Source: Boseongicola sp. SB0665_bin_10
GTDB taxonomy: Bacteria > Pseudomonadota > Alphaproteobacteria > Rhodobacterales > Rhodobacteraceae
Assembly: GCA_009838075.1 (NCBI GenBank)
Contig: VXSG01000053.1
Span: 48,716 to 112,715 of the forward strand
Reading direction: 5' to 3'
DNA length: 64,000 bases
The notes under the pieces were generated by a model. The model was not told the DNA's origin, did no database searches, and worked only from the letters and a program-made list of their open reading frames with translations. Made by a program: the position numbers and the translations under genes. Positions 20,099 through 28,989 of the stretch are shown here, in pieces (the first letter of the stretch is position 1; each line of letters begins with the position of its first letter).

Positions 20099-21106
20099 CT
20101 AGTCGGCCTGCACGTCGGCCCGCCGGACGCCGCGCGGACTCGCGCCAAAGTTCCGTCTGTACGCGCCGGAAAAGTGACTCGACGTGGCAAAGCCGGTGGC
20201 CTCCGAGACTTCCGCGATGGACATCGGCGTGTTCTTGATCAGCCGTTGCGCGACGTCAAGGCGCATTTCCCGGTAGTATGCCATCGTGCTCCGTCCCAGC
20301 CGCTCGGCAAACAGCCGATTCAAGTGCCTGGGCGTCACTCCAGCCACCATTGCAAGCTGGGACAGGGACAATGGATCGGCGATATGGTCTTCCATTGCGG
20401 ACACGGCTTCGACCAGATGCGGAGAGTTGCTGCCAAGGCGCTCAGCCAGAGTGCCCCGCTGCGGGTCGGCGGCGGCACGCACGTCCGTATGCAGGAACCA
20501 GTCGCTGACAAGCCGGGCGAACCCTGCGCCCCACTGGCTGGAGATCAGGGCATGCATGAGATCGAGAGGCGCGGTGCCGCCTCCGCATGTCACGCGGTCG
20601 CGGTCCATCACGTAGAGGCGTCGCTCAATGAGGCAATCCGGATGAATCTCGGAAAGCGCCGCCGCATGTTCCCAATGGACGGTCATGCGCCGGCCCTCCA
20701 TAAGGCCCGCCATCGCAAGGATGACGGAACCGCCGGAAACACCGCCGATTCGGACGCCCCGGCTGTCGAGGCGTCGCAACCATTCAAGGATTGCCACATC
20801 GTCGAACGCGAACGGGTCGCCGCCCGCAACGACAAGCAGCAAGTCAAGGTCCTCCGCGCCTCCGGGTCGGCGCGTCTTTTCGATCGAGGCCGCGCCGGAA
20901 CTTGGAACCCGGCCGTCCGCAGAAAAATGGACGATCTCGTACAGTTTCGAATCCGAAAGCAGGTTTGCCGCGCGCAACGGTTCGACAGTGCATGCATAGG
21001 ACAACAAGGCAAAGCCGGGAACCGGCAGGATGCCGACCCGGAACGGGCTGATCTCCGTTGAACCTGGAAGGTCCTGAATTCGCAAGTTTCTGTCCTGTTC
21101 CAGCAT
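20099..21106 (-). CDS. GlxA-type AraC-family regulator with DJ-1/PfpI-like sensor domain
   Basis: A 335-residue regulator: an N-terminal GATase1-like sensor domain (FRVGILPVPGFALLSYACTV at the start; GVSGGSVILAMAGLM near residue 125) and a C-terminal double helix-turn-helix AraC domain (SLSQLAMVAGVTPRHLNRLF, then SIAEVSEATGFATSSHFSGA). The family includes GbdR and SouR of Pseudomonas, which sense dimethylglycine, glycine betaine or sarcosine. It is divergent from mgdABCD, so it probably activates that operon in response to an N-methyl amino acid. ATG 21106 is listed; a TTG at 21118, closer to a GGGAG, is an alternative start. Confidence 0.88.
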   Translation of the reverse strand: MLEQDRNLRIQDLPGSTEISPFRVGILPVPGFALLSYACTVEPLRAANLLSDSKLYEIVHFSADGRVPSSGAASIEKTRRPGGAEDLDLLLVVAGGDPFAFDDVAILEWLRRLDSRGVRIGGVSGGSVILAMAGLMEGRRMTVHWEHAAALSEIHPDCLIERRLYVMDRDRVTCGGGTAPLDLMHALISSQWGAGFARLVSDWFLHTDVRAAADPQRGTLAERLGSNSPHLVEAVSAMEDHIADPLSLSQLAMVAGVTPRHLNRLFAERLGRSTMAYYREMRLDVAQRLIKNTPMSIAEVSEATGFATSSHFSGAYRRNFGASPRGVRRADVQAD

Positions 21107-21164
21107 ATGAAAGGCCAAGATCTCCCACTATTGCACATTACTGAACCAAGCTGGCGAGAACGCA

Positions 21165-22415
21165 ATGCGATACTCGGCTCTGAGAATCCTGAAAGAGGGA
21201 CTGACAGGCAACCGCGGATGGCAGCCAGCCTGGCGCGAGCCGGAGCCCAAGCCGGAATACGACATCGTCATCATCGGCGGCGGTGGCCACGGGCTTTCGA
21301 CGGCATACTACCTCGCCAAGGAATTCGGGGAACGCAAGGTTGCCGTGCTCGAAAAGGGCTGGCTCGGGTCAGGCAACGTTGGCCGCAACACGACCATCAT
21401 CCGCTCGAACTACCTTCTCGAAGGCAACCAGCCCTTCTACGAGTTCTCGCTCAAGCTCTGGGAAGGGCTGGAACAGGACTTCAACTACAACGCGATGGTC
21501 AGCCAGCGCGGCATCCTGAACCTGTGTCACTCCGATCCGCAAAGGGACGCATTTGTCCGGCGCGGCAACGCCATGCGGCTGTCAGGCGCCGACTCCGTCA
21601 TACTCGGTCCCGACGAGGTCCGCAGGATGTGCCCGTACCTCGACCACGAAAGCGCCCGCTTTCCGATCACGGGCGCATTGTGGCAGCCCAGGGGCGGCAC
21701 GGTGCGCCACGACGCCGTGGCCTGGGGCTATGCACGGGGCGCGGACCAGCGTGGCGTCGACATCATCCAGAACTGCGAGGTGACGGGATTCGACATCAGG
21801 GACGGCCGCTGCCTCGGTGTCGAGACCGCCAAGGGGCCGATCAAGGCAAGGAAGGTTGCCATGTGTGTGGCGGGATCGTCGTCGCGCGTGGCCGCTCTCG
21901 CCGGCATGCGCCTCCCCATCGAGAGCCACGTTCTCCAGGCCTTTGTTTCCGAAGGGCTCAAGCCAGTGCTGCCCGGGGTCATCACCTTTGGTGCGGGGCA
22001 CTTCTATGTCAGCCAGTCAGACAAGGGCGGGCTGGTCTTCGGCGGCGACATCGACGGCTACAACACCTACGCGCAGCGCGGCAACCTGCCGGTCGTCGAG
22101 GACGTCTGCGAGGGCGGCATGGCGATCATGCCGATGATCGGACGGGCGCGCCTCCTCCGGATGTGGGGCGGCGTGATGGACATGTCCATGGACGGCTCCC
22201 CGTTCATCGACAGGACCCATGTCGAGGGGCTCTACCTGAATGCCGGATGGTGCTACGGCGGCTTCAAGGCCACGCCGGCCTCCGGCTACTGCTACGCTCA
22301 TCTTCTCGCGACGGGCCAGTCCCATGAGACCGCCCGCTCCTTCCGCCTTGATCGCTTTCGACTGGGAGCGATGATCGACGAAAAGGGCGTAGGCGCCCAG
22401 CCCAACCTGCACTGA
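21165..22415 (+). CDS. mgdA: N-methylglutamate dehydrogenase subunit A (sarcosine oxidase beta-like)
   Basis: A 416-residue SoxB-like flavoprotein. FAD-binding IVIIGGGGHGLSTAYYLAKE begins at residue 34, the substrate-side GSGNVGRNTTIIRSNYL follows, and His182 in GGTVRHDAVAWGYA aligns with the histidine that carries covalent FMN in heterotetrameric sarcosine oxidases. The C-terminal GWCYGGFKATPASG is also typical. With the next three genes it forms the soxBDAG order used by NMG dehydrogenase, which oxidises N-methylglutamate to glutamate and 5,10-methylene-tetrahydrofolate. Whether the substrate here is N-methylglutamate or sarcosine cannot be told from sequence; the surrounding genes favour the former. 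Confidence 0.85.
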   Translation: MRYSALRILKEGLTGNRGWQPAWREPEPKPEYDIVIIGGGGHGLSTAYYLAKEFGERKVAVLEKGWLGSGNVGRNTTIIRSNYLLEGNQPFYEFSLKLWEGLEQDFNYNAMVSQRGILNLCHSDPQRDAFVRRGNAMRLSGADSVILGPDEVRRMCPYLDHESARFPITGALWQPRGGTVRHDAVAWGYARGADQRGVDIIQNCEVTGFDIRDGRCLGVETAKGPIKARKVAMCVAGSSSRVAALAGMRLPIESHVLQAFVSEGLKPVLPGVITFGAGHFYVSQSDKGGLVFGGDIDGYNTYAQRGNLPVVEDVCEGGMAIMPMIGRARLLRMWGGVMDMSMDGSPFIDRTHVEGLYLNAGWCYGGFKATPASGYCYAHLLATGQSHETARSFRLDRFRLGAMIDEKGVGAQPNLH

Positions 22416-22480
22416 GAGACGGACATGCGACCGGCGACACGGCAAGGACCACGGCCAAGACACAGAGGAAGGCGCCGCCG

Positions 22481-22765
22481 ATGATCATCAACCATCCCTT
22501 GCTCGGCCCCCGAGACTCGGCGGAATTCGTCGTGCTTGGAGATGCGTGCCTGATCGACCGCCCCGACGGCATGAATGCCACCTTCGAGGAATTGCATGAC
22601 TACGCCTATGTCAGGGACAACCCCGCAGGCGAACACCGCGAGCTCTGGTATCACGAGCAGGGCGACCGTTCATGGCTGGTGGTGACGCGCAGCACGCTGA
22701 CTCACGAAGTGATCAAGGTGGACCTTGCCCGGGACGTCGCCCGCGCCAGAGGCAGGTCGCGATGA
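22481..22765 (+). CDS. mgdB: N-methylglutamate dehydrogenase subunit B (sarcosine oxidase delta-like)
   Basis: A 94-residue SoxD-type small subunit. Recognisable are the N-terminal NHPLLGPRDSAEFVVLGDA, the middle DYAYVRDNPAGEHRELWYHE and the tail WLVVTRSTLTHEVIKVDLA. In classical SoxD a zinc ion is held by two Cys near the N-terminus (CPYCG region), a His and a further Cys in the middle; here the N-terminal pair is absent and the position after WYHEQG is Asp, so only the His remains. The stop overlaps the ATG of the next gene (ATGA). 65 bases separate it from mgdA. Confidence 0.82.
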   Translation: MIINHPLLGPRDSAEFVVLGDACLIDRPDGMNATFEELHDYAYVRDNPAGEHRELWYHEQGDRSWLVVTRSTLTHEVIKVDLARDVARARGRSR

Positions 22766-25665
22766 CCCAGGCGATGCGCATCGAGGGCGGCATGATCGAC
22801 CGGGAACGGACGCTTGCCTTCAGCTGGAACGGTCGCTGGATGACCGGGTATCAGGGCGACACGCTCGCATCGGCGCTTCTTGCCAACGGCGAGCGCCTGG
22901 TAGGCCGCTCGTTCAAGTATCACCGCCCGCGGGGCATATTCTCGTCCGGGTCGGAGGAGCCCAGCGCGCTTGTGCAGCTTCGCGACGGCGCGGCGCAGGA
23001 GCCCAACACCCGCGCCACGACGGTCGAGCTCTTCGACGGCCTGATCGCCACGAGCCAGAACCACCGAGGCCCGCTCGCCTTCGACCTGATGGCAGTCAAC
23101 GACCTCCTGTCTCCCTTCCTCTCGGCCGGCTTCTACTACAAGACCTTCATGTGGCCAAAGGCGTTCTGGGAAAGGGTCTACGAACCCCTCATCCGTGCCT
23201 CCGCGGGCCTGGGCCGGCTTCCCATGCAACCGGACCCGGATGCCTACGATCACGGGTTCCTGCACTGCGACCTCCTAGTCGTCGGCGCCGGACCGGCCGG
23301 TCTCTCCGCCGCGCTGGCAGCCTCGCGGACAGGGCTTCGCGTGATTCTGGCCGACGAGGACTTCGTTCCGGGCGGGCGCCTCAACGCCGAGACCCACGAA
23401 GTCGACGGACAGGCCGGCGCCGATTGGGCGGCCGCGGCCACTGCCGAACTCACGGCCAGCGACCGAGTGCGGCTGATGACACGCACGACCGTGTTCGGCG
23501 CCTTCGATCACGGGACTTACGGCGCTCTCGAGCGCCGCACCGATCACCTCGCCGATGCCGAGGGCAGGCCGCGCCAGGTGCTCTGGCGCATTTACTCGCG
23601 GCGCGCGCTGCTCGCGGCGGGAGCCACCGAACGCTCGATCGCCTTTGGCAACAACGACCGTCCGGGAATCATGCTGGCAGGCGCCGTACGCGCCTACGCG
23701 AACCGGTTCGGCGTCGCGCCAGGCAGGAACGTCGCGGTGTTCACCAACAACGATGACGGACTTCGCACGGCCGAGGACCTGGGCGGCAAGGGCATCGAAG
23801 TCTCGGCGGTCGTTGACGCCCGCCGGGGCAATGTCGTTGTGGACACGATCGGGCGCGGCGGGATCCGTGCAATTCGCCTCGGCGACGGCCGCCGCGTGGA
23901 AGCCGATTGCCTGGCGGTGTCGGGCGGATGGTCGCCCAACGTGCATCTGACCTGCCATCATCGCGGCCGACCGGCCTGGAATGCCGAAATCGTCGGATTC
24001 GTGCCGGGCGGCGAGCTGCCGCCGGGCATGTGCGTGGCGGGTGCCGCCAACGGCACCATGACGCTTGCCGCGACAATCCGGGAAGGCCACGAAGCGGCTG
24101 CCGGACTGGCCGAGGATCTCGGTGCCAAGGGGTCTCCCGGCACGCCGGCAAAGGCCGTGGACGAGGGCTTTGCCGCTTCTCCGTTCTGGCAAGTGACGGG
24201 TCTTCGCAAGCGGGCATGGGTGGATCTCCAGAACGATGTCACGACCAAGGATGTCCGGCAGAGTCACCAGGAGGGATTCCGTTCGGTCGAGCACTTGAAG
24301 CGCTACACGACGCTGGGGATGGCGACGGACCAGGGCAGGACGGCCAACGTCCTGGGGCTCGCCCTGATGGCGGAAGCCGCCGGCAAGAGCATCGAAGAGA
24401 CGGGCACCACCATATTCCGCCCCCCCTACACGCCGGTCGCCATCGGCGCCTTTGGCGGGCGCGCGCGCGGCAGGCACTTCCGCCCGTTTCGCCTGACCCC
24501 CAGTCACAAATGGGCCGAAGAGAACGGCGCCGACTTCGTGGAAGCGGGCATGTGGCTGCGGGCGCAGTGGTTCAGGCAACCCGGGGAGAAGGGCTGGCGC
24601 GACAGCGTGGACCGCGAGGCATCCCAGGTCCGGAGGTCGGTCGGCGTCTGCGACGTGACGACGCTCGGAAAGATTGACATCCAGGGCCGCGACGCTGCCG
24701 AGTTCCTGAACCGGGTCTACGCCAACGCGTTCCTGAAGCTGCCCGTGGGAAAGGTTCGCTACGGCCTGATGCTCCGCGAAGACGGCATTTGCTACGACGA
24801 CGGGACCACGGCCCGGCTTGCGGAAACCCGCTTCGTGATGACCACCACGACCGCCAACGCGGTGCTGGTGTTCCGCAACCTGGAGTTCGCGCGCCAGTGC
24901 CTCTGGCCCGACCTGGACGTCCACCTGATATCGACAACCGACGGCTGGGCGCAGTTCGCGGTTGCCGGGCCGAACTCCCGGGCCCTGCTCTCGAAGGTGG
25001 TCGATGATCTTGACCTGTCCAATGACGCCTTCCCGTTCATGGCATGCGCCGAATGCTCCGTGTTTGGCGGAACGCCCGCCCGGCTCTTCCGGATTTCCTT
25101 CTCGGGCGAGCTTGCCTACGAGATCGCGGTGCCCGCGCGCTACGGCGACAGCATGATCCGGGCGTTGATGAAGGCGGGCGAGGCGTTCGATGCCGTGCCG
25201 TACGGGACCGAGGCGCTCGGCGTCCTGCGCATCGAGAAGGGCCACGTGGCCGGCAACGAAATCACGGGCCAGACCACGGCACGGATGCTTGGACTCGGAG
25301 GCATGCTTTCCAGGTCGAAGGACGCGATCGGGCTGAAACTGTCGGGACGCGAGGCAATGAACGCGGACGACGGGATGTGTCTTGCCGGGTTCCGGCCCGT
25401 TGACCGTTCGGTCATCCTGACGGCTGGCGCACATTTCCTGAATACGGGCGATCCGGCGGACATGGCCCACGACCAGGGCTGGATGACTTCGGTCGCGTAC
25501 TCTCCCGAGCTCGGGACTTCGGTGGGACTCGGCTTCCTGAAGCGGGGCAAGGAACGAATCGGCGAGACGGTCCGGGCCTATTCGCCCGTTCGCGATCAAG
25601 ACATCCTGGTCGAGGTCTGCTCGCCCCACCACGTCGACCCGGACGGAGTGCGCCAACGTGGCTGA
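22762..25665 (+). CDS. mgdC: N-methylglutamate dehydrogenase subunit C (sarcosine oxidase alpha-like)
   Basis: A 967-residue SoxA-like subunit in three parts. Residues 15-95 form the Fer2_4-type N-terminal domain (FSWNGRWMTGYQGDTLASAL). Residues 165-480 hold a pyridine-nucleotide fold with VVGAGPAGLSAAL at 173-185. From about residue 580 to the end is a GcvT/aminomethyltransferase folate domain (KWAEENGADFVEAGMWLRAQ at its start), which would transfer the C1 unit to tetrahydrofolate. ATG 22762 couples it to mgdB; a longer frame upstream only overlaps mgdB. It overlaps mgdD by eight bases. Confidence 0.87.
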   Translation: MTQAMRIEGGMIDRERTLAFSWNGRWMTGYQGDTLASALLANGERLVGRSFKYHRPRGIFSSGSEEPSALVQLRDGAAQEPNTRATTVELFDGLIATSQNHRGPLAFDLMAVNDLLSPFLSAGFYYKTFMWPKAFWERVYEPLIRASAGLGRLPMQPDPDAYDHGFLHCDLLVVGAGPAGLSAALAASRTGLRVILADEDFVPGGRLNAETHEVDGQAGADWAAAATAELTASDRVRLMTRTTVFGAFDHGTYGALERRTDHLADAEGRPRQVLWRIYSRRALLAAGATERSIAFGNNDRPGIMLAGAVRAYANRFGVAPGRNVAVFTNNDDGLRTAEDLGGKGIEVSAVVDARRGNVVVDTIGRGGIRAIRLGDGRRVEADCLAVSGGWSPNVHLTCHHRGRPAWNAEIVGFVPGGELPPGMCVAGAANGTMTLAATIREGHEAAAGLAEDLGAKGSPGTPAKAVDEGFAASPFWQVTGLRKRAWVDLQNDVTTKDVRQSHQEGFRSVEHLKRYTTLGMATDQGRTANVLGLALMAEAAGKSIEETGTTIFRPPYTPVAIGAFGGRARGRHFRPFRLTPSHKWAEENGADFVEAGMWLRAQWFRQPGEKGWRDSVDREASQVRRSVGVCDVTTLGKIDIQGRDAAEFLNRVYANAFLKLPVGKVRYGLMLREDGICYDDGTTARLAETRFVMTTTTANAVLVFRNLEFARQCLWPDLDVHLISTTDGWAQFAVAGPNSRALLSKVVDDLDLSNDAFPFMACAECSVFGGTPARLFRISFSGELAYEIAVPARYGDSMIRALMKAGEAFDAVPYGTEALGVLRIEKGHVAGNEITGQTTARMLGLGGMLSRSKDAIGLKLSGREAMNADDGMCLAGFRPVDRSVILTAGAHFLNTGDPADMAHDQGWMTSVAYSPELGTSVGLGFLKRGKERIGETVRAYSPVRDQDILVEVCSPHHVDPDGVRQRG

Positions 25666-26215
25666 GATCACCCTGGAAGCGGCGCCAGTTCTCGGCGGCA
25701 CGAGCCTGGAACTCTCCGGCAACCGCATCGTGGAACGCGGCGACCTGGCGATCGTCTCGATCGCGACGCCGCTGGGCGGTGGGGAAGCGCTTGCGGAAGC
25801 GCTCAGGACCGGCTGGTCCCTGGACGTCCCCGAACCGACACGATCGTCGCTCGATGGCACGGTCCGGGCGATACGCACGTCGCCCGACCAGATGATGCTG
25901 ATCTTCCCGCACGCGACGCCCGATGCAGAAGCGGTCGTGCAGGAACGGCTGGGGGGAACCGGCTACACGACGGACCAGACGGATTCATGGATTGTCCTGG
26001 AGGTGACAGGCCCCGACACGCTCTCCGCGATGGAGCGGATCTGCCCTCTTGACTTGCCGTCCCTTGAGATCGGCGGCACGGGCCGGACCGTCATGGAGCA
26101 CATTGGCGCGATGGCGATCCGCACGGGAGACGACGCGTTCCTGCTGCTGTCCGCCAGTTCCTCTGCAGGGTCGTTCCTTCACGCGGTGGAGACGTCGTTC
26201 CGCCATGTGACGTAA
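25658..26215 (+). CDS. mgdD: N-methylglutamate dehydrogenase subunit D (sarcosine oxidase gamma-like)
   Basis: A 185-residue SoxG-type subunit, last of the operon, starting at GTG 25658 inside the end of mgdC (GTGGCTGA overlap). SoxG is a poorly conserved, GcvT-related small subunit that stabilises the heterotetramer; the pattern DSWIVLEVTGPDTLSAMERI followed by LDLPSLEIGGTGRTVMEHIG is typical for it. It has no catalytic motif of its own. The gene is convergent with the FAH-family hydrolase, 81 bases away, with no clear terminator between. Confidence 0.83.
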   Translation: MAEITLEAAPVLGGTSLELSGNRIVERGDLAIVSIATPLGGGEALAEALRTGWSLDVPEPTRSSLDGTVRAIRTSPDQMMLIFPHATPDAEAVVQERLGGTGYTTDQTDSWIVLEVTGPDTLSAMERICPLDLPSLEIGGTGRTVMEHIGAMAIRTGDDAFLLLSASSSAGSFLHAVETSFRHVT

Positions 26216-26296
26216 GCGTGTGCAGGCCGGGGCAGGTGCGGCGAAAGGACGCCAGCGGTCCGCGACCGGGAGGCGGGCCTGAACTGGCTTGACGCG

Positions 26297-26983
26297 CTAC
26301 GCCACCGACACTGTCATGCTGCCGAGGCCTTCGGCCTCCGCGACCATGGTGTCACCCCTTTCCACCGGACCGACGCCGGCGGGCGTTCCGGAAAGGATGA
26401 CGTCTCCTGCCGCCAGCTCGAAATACTCCGACAGGCAGGCGATGATCTCCGGCACCTTCCAGATCATCTGGTTGATGTCGCCTTCCTGCCGGATCTCGTC
26501 GTTCACCGTCAGCGCGATGCGACCCTCGTCGAGATGGCCGACATCGGAGACGGGATGAATCGGACCTGTCGGCGCCGAATGCTCAAACGCCTTGCCGATC
26601 TCCCAGGGCCGTCCCATTTTCTTCTGAACGCCCTGCAGGTCGCGCCGGGTCATGTCCAGCGACAACGCGTAGCCGAACACGTGATCCAGCGCATCGCCAA
26701 CCGCGATGTCGGTGCCGCCCGATTTCAGCATCACCGCAACTTCGACCTCGTGATGCACATCGGCGCTCTGCGGCGGATACGGGAAAGTCCCGGAAGGCGT
26801 CAGGTTGTTGGGATTCTTCTGAAAGAAGAACGGCGGCTCGCGATCAGGGTCGTGCCCCATCTCGATCGCGTGGGCGGCGTAGTTGCGGCCTATGCAGTAG
26901 ACCCTGCGAACCGGAAAGAGCGCGGAATTCGTGGCTATCGGCAAGGCCACGACCGGTGGAACTTCGATTGCAAACTGCGGCAT
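26297..26983 (-). CDS. fumarylacetoacetate hydrolase (FAH) family protein
   Basis: A 228-residue FAH-fold enzyme. Family motifs are VYCIGRNYAAHAIEMG at the start, the metal-site DVHHEVEVAVML (His-x-Glu-x-Glu) near residue 75, and ILSGTPAGVGPVERGD near the C-terminus. Relatives hydrolyse fumarylpyruvate or act as oxaloacetate decarboxylase/acylpyruvase. It is divergent from a GntR regulator that also precedes an ABC importer, so it probably processes a breakdown product of the imported compound. The exact reaction cannot be assigned. Confidence 0.88.
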   Translation of the reverse strand: MPQFAIEVPPVVALPIATNSALFPVRRVYCIGRNYAAHAIEMGHDPDREPPFFFQKNPNNLTPSGTFPYPPQSADVHHEVEVAVMLKSGGTDIAVGDALDHVFGYALSLDMTRRDLQGVQKKMGRPWEIGKAFEHSAPTGPIHPVSDVGHLDEGRIALTVNDEIRQEGDINQMIWKVPEIIACLSEYFELAAGDVILSGTPAGVGPVERGDTMVAEAEGLGSMTVSVA

Positions 26984-27054
26984 TGGAATTCAGGATCCTC
27001 ACACGCTTCTTCATGTCGCACACGCTTTAGCGCAGCGACCGTGCCAAATCAATC

Positions 27055-27164
27055 TCAACCAATCTGGCACCCCAAGGACCTCAAATTCGCCGAAGATCGT
27101 TGCGCCGGCAACGAGAATCAGGCAAGCTTGAACCAATATCGGAAAATTGATCAACCAATTTGGC
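27055..27164. promoter_or_regulatory. paired direct repeats upstream of GntR/FAH genes
   Basis: TCAACCAATCTGGC (27055-27068) and TCAACCAATTTGGC (27151-27164) differ at one base and lie 96 bases apart in the divergent gap. The second overlaps a TTGATCAA palindrome and sits just before the GntR ATG. Together they look like operators for the GntR regulator at 27171. The shared TTGATC/CCAAT elements resemble the operator of the other GntR gene at 18161. Confidence 0.5.
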
Positions 27165-27170
27165 GGGCGC

Positions 27171-27860
27171 ATGCAGACGAAGCCAGACTTCATTGGTCGA
27201 GACGACGCGGTCACCGCGCTCAGGACATTCATCGCCACGGGCAGCTTCCGGCCCGGCGACAGGCTGCCGCCGGAGCGAGAGCTGACGGTCATGCTGAACA
27301 TGAGCCGGAACACGCTGCGCGGGGCGCTGGACGCACTGGAACGCCATGGGGCGATCTGGCGTCATGTCGGCAAGGGCACGTTCGTCGCGGCCCATGGCGA
27401 CAGCGCGGACACTGGCAGCCTGGCGGAACTGACCAGGCAGGTGACGCCCGTCCAGCTGATGCGGGCGCGCCTTTCGCTGGAGCCGGCGATCGCTCGCGAA
27501 GCGGCGTTCAACGCCTCGAACGCGGCCGTGATCCGCTTGAAGCTGGCCTGCGGCCGCTGCCTGGAGGCAACGAACTGGGAAGCCTACGAGGCACGGGACG
27601 ATGCGTTTCACAGGACAGTCGCGGAGGCGACGGACAACGTGCTGCTGCTGTCGCTGTTCAATCAACTGAACCAGGTCCGGCGCGCCGTGGCGTGGGGCAC
27701 GGTCATTCGACAGTCGCCGCAACCTGCGCGGGACCATCCCAGTTTCCTCGAGCATGACGCGGTCGCGGCCGCGATCGAGGCGCGGGACCCGGTCGCCGCC
27801 CATGCTGCGATGCGCACGCATCTCAGTTCTGTCGCGACACGCCTGTTTGGGGAGGAATGA
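27171..27860 (+). CDS. GntR-family transcriptional regulator, FadR/FCD type
   Basis: A 229-residue regulator with the winged helix GSFRPGDRLPPERELTVMLN and NMSRNTLRGALDALERHGAIWR, and an FCD ligand domain from about residue 95 (DAFHRTVAEATDNVLLLSLF). ATG 27171 is preferred; a TTG eight codons earlier would put the operator repeat inside the gene. It lies 88 bases before the ABC importer genes and is divergent from the FAH hydrolase, so it probably controls both. Confidence 0.87.
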   Translation: MQTKPDFIGRDDAVTALRTFIATGSFRPGDRLPPERELTVMLNMSRNTLRGALDALERHGAIWRHVGKGTFVAAHGDSADTGSLAELTRQVTPVQLMRARLSLEPAIAREAAFNASNAAVIRLKLACGRCLEATNWEAYEARDDAFHRTVAEATDNVLLLSLFNQLNQVRRAVAWGTVIRQSPQPARDHPSFLEHDAVAAAIEARDPVAAHAAMRTHLSSVATRLFGEE

Positions 27861-27948
27861 CAGCGAACCACTTGGCGGCACGAAGGAACCCGTGCCTGAA
27901 CCAGGAACATCAAGCAGACTCGCTCATCAATCCAAGGGAGGAACCACG

Positions 27949-28920
27949 ATGAGACACATACTGAAGAAAATCATGGTCACGGTGACGGCCTTGCCGTTCG
28001 CACTCGGATTGTCGATGGCAAATGCCGACACGATCCGAATTGCGCTGGCAGAGACGCCGTCGGACGAACTGGCCGCGTTCTTCGTGGCGCTGGACCGCGC
28101 CAGGGCGAACGGCCTCGACTACGAATGGACGGCGTTTGCCGACGAGGAACTGGCCATCCAGGCGGTGCTCAGCGGACAGATGCACATTGGCTTCGGCACG
28201 CCCTATGCGGCCATGCAACGATCGAAGGCCCCGCTGCGAATCGTGTTTCAGCTCCCAAAGCTGAAATTCTTCCCGGTCACGACGAAGAAGTACAGCAAGC
28301 TTGAGGACCTGGACGGGGAGCCGATCCTGTTGCACTCGCGCGGAGGCGGCACGGACGCGATTGCCAACGTCATCGAAAGCCGTCTTGGCATGACGTTCGG
28401 CGACCGTTCCTACGTGCCGGGCTCGGCGAACCGCGTGGCGGCGCTCCTTGGAGGACGCGCCGACGCAACCATCATCGACCTGTCGAACAAGAACAAGCTG
28501 ATGCGCAGCGAAGCTGGTGCCAATTTCAACGTGCTCGAGATGTTCGACGTCGAGGCCAGCGACGAAGCCCTGTTCGGCAATCTCGACTGGATCCAGCAGA
28601 ACGAGGGCGACGTGCAGATCTTCGTCAATGCGCTTCTCAGCGTCTACCGCGACATGCACGAAGATCCCACCATGGTTCGCCGCGAAACCAACCCCGACGG
28701 GCCGATCGGCCAGCTTCCGGAGGAAATTCTCGCCGAACTCGACGGCTTCTACGCCGATGCGGTCGAGGCAGGCCTCTACGACCCCGACGGCGGCGGTCGC
28801 ACCGCGGCCATGGCGGACCTGGATTGGTACACTGCCGCCGGTCAGCTTGAAGGCGATCCGAGCACGCTCAACATCGAGGACTTCTGGTACCTCAAGCCGC
28901 TCGACGCGGCGATGCAGTAG
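27949..28920 (+). CDS. ABC transporter solute-binding protein, NMT1/TauA-like
   Basis: A 323-residue periplasmic protein with a Sec signal peptide of about 24 residues (MRHILKKIMVTVTALPFALG onward). The body is of the nitrate/sulfonate/thiamine-precursor binding class, with YEWTAFADEELAIQAVLSGQ and HIGFGTPYAAMQRSKAP. ATG 27949 has GGGAGG upstream; an open frame extending further upstream overlaps the GntR gene and is not used. First of four importer genes; a hairpin follows its stop. The ligand is unknown. Confidence 0.88.
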   Translation: MRHILKKIMVTVTALPFALGLSMANADTIRIALAETPSDELAAFFVALDRARANGLDYEWTAFADEELAIQAVLSGQMHIGFGTPYAAMQRSKAPLRIVFQLPKLKFFPVTTKKYSKLEDLDGEPILLHSRGGGTDAIANVIESRLGMTFGDRSYVPGSANRVAALLGGRADATIIDLSNKNKLMRSEAGANFNVLEMFDVEASDEALFGNLDWIQQNEGDVQIFVNALLSVYRDMHEDPTMVRRETNPDGPIGQLPEEILAELDGFYADAVEAGLYDPDGGGRTAAMADLDWYTAAGQLEGDPSTLNIEDFWYLKPLDAAMQ

Positions 28921-28930
28921 GCCAAGCAAG

Positions 28931-28960
28931 GTCGCCGCGCCGCTTGGGTGGCGCGGCGGC
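28931..28960 (+). promoter_or_regulatory. intercistronic hairpin after the solute-binding gene
   Basis: Eleven-base arms (28931-28941 and 28950-28960) pair with one mismatch around an 8-base loop, ten bases after the binding-protein stop. The stem is almost all G-C and no T-run follows. It probably raises the level of binding protein over permease, as at tmoX. Confidence 0.7.
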
Positions 28961-28989
28961 ACCCAACGTCCTAACAGGATGCCAGCCCC

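Noticed and set aside
23275..25878. 867-codon open frame on the minus strand opposite mgdC
   Set aside because: Antisense shadow of mgdC; the plus-strand gene has clear FAD and GcvT domains and operon coupling.
26216..26296. Bidirectional terminator between mgdD and the FAH gene
   Set aside because: Only a six-base CAGGCC/GGCCTG pairing across a loop of more than 40 bases is visible, too weak to call.
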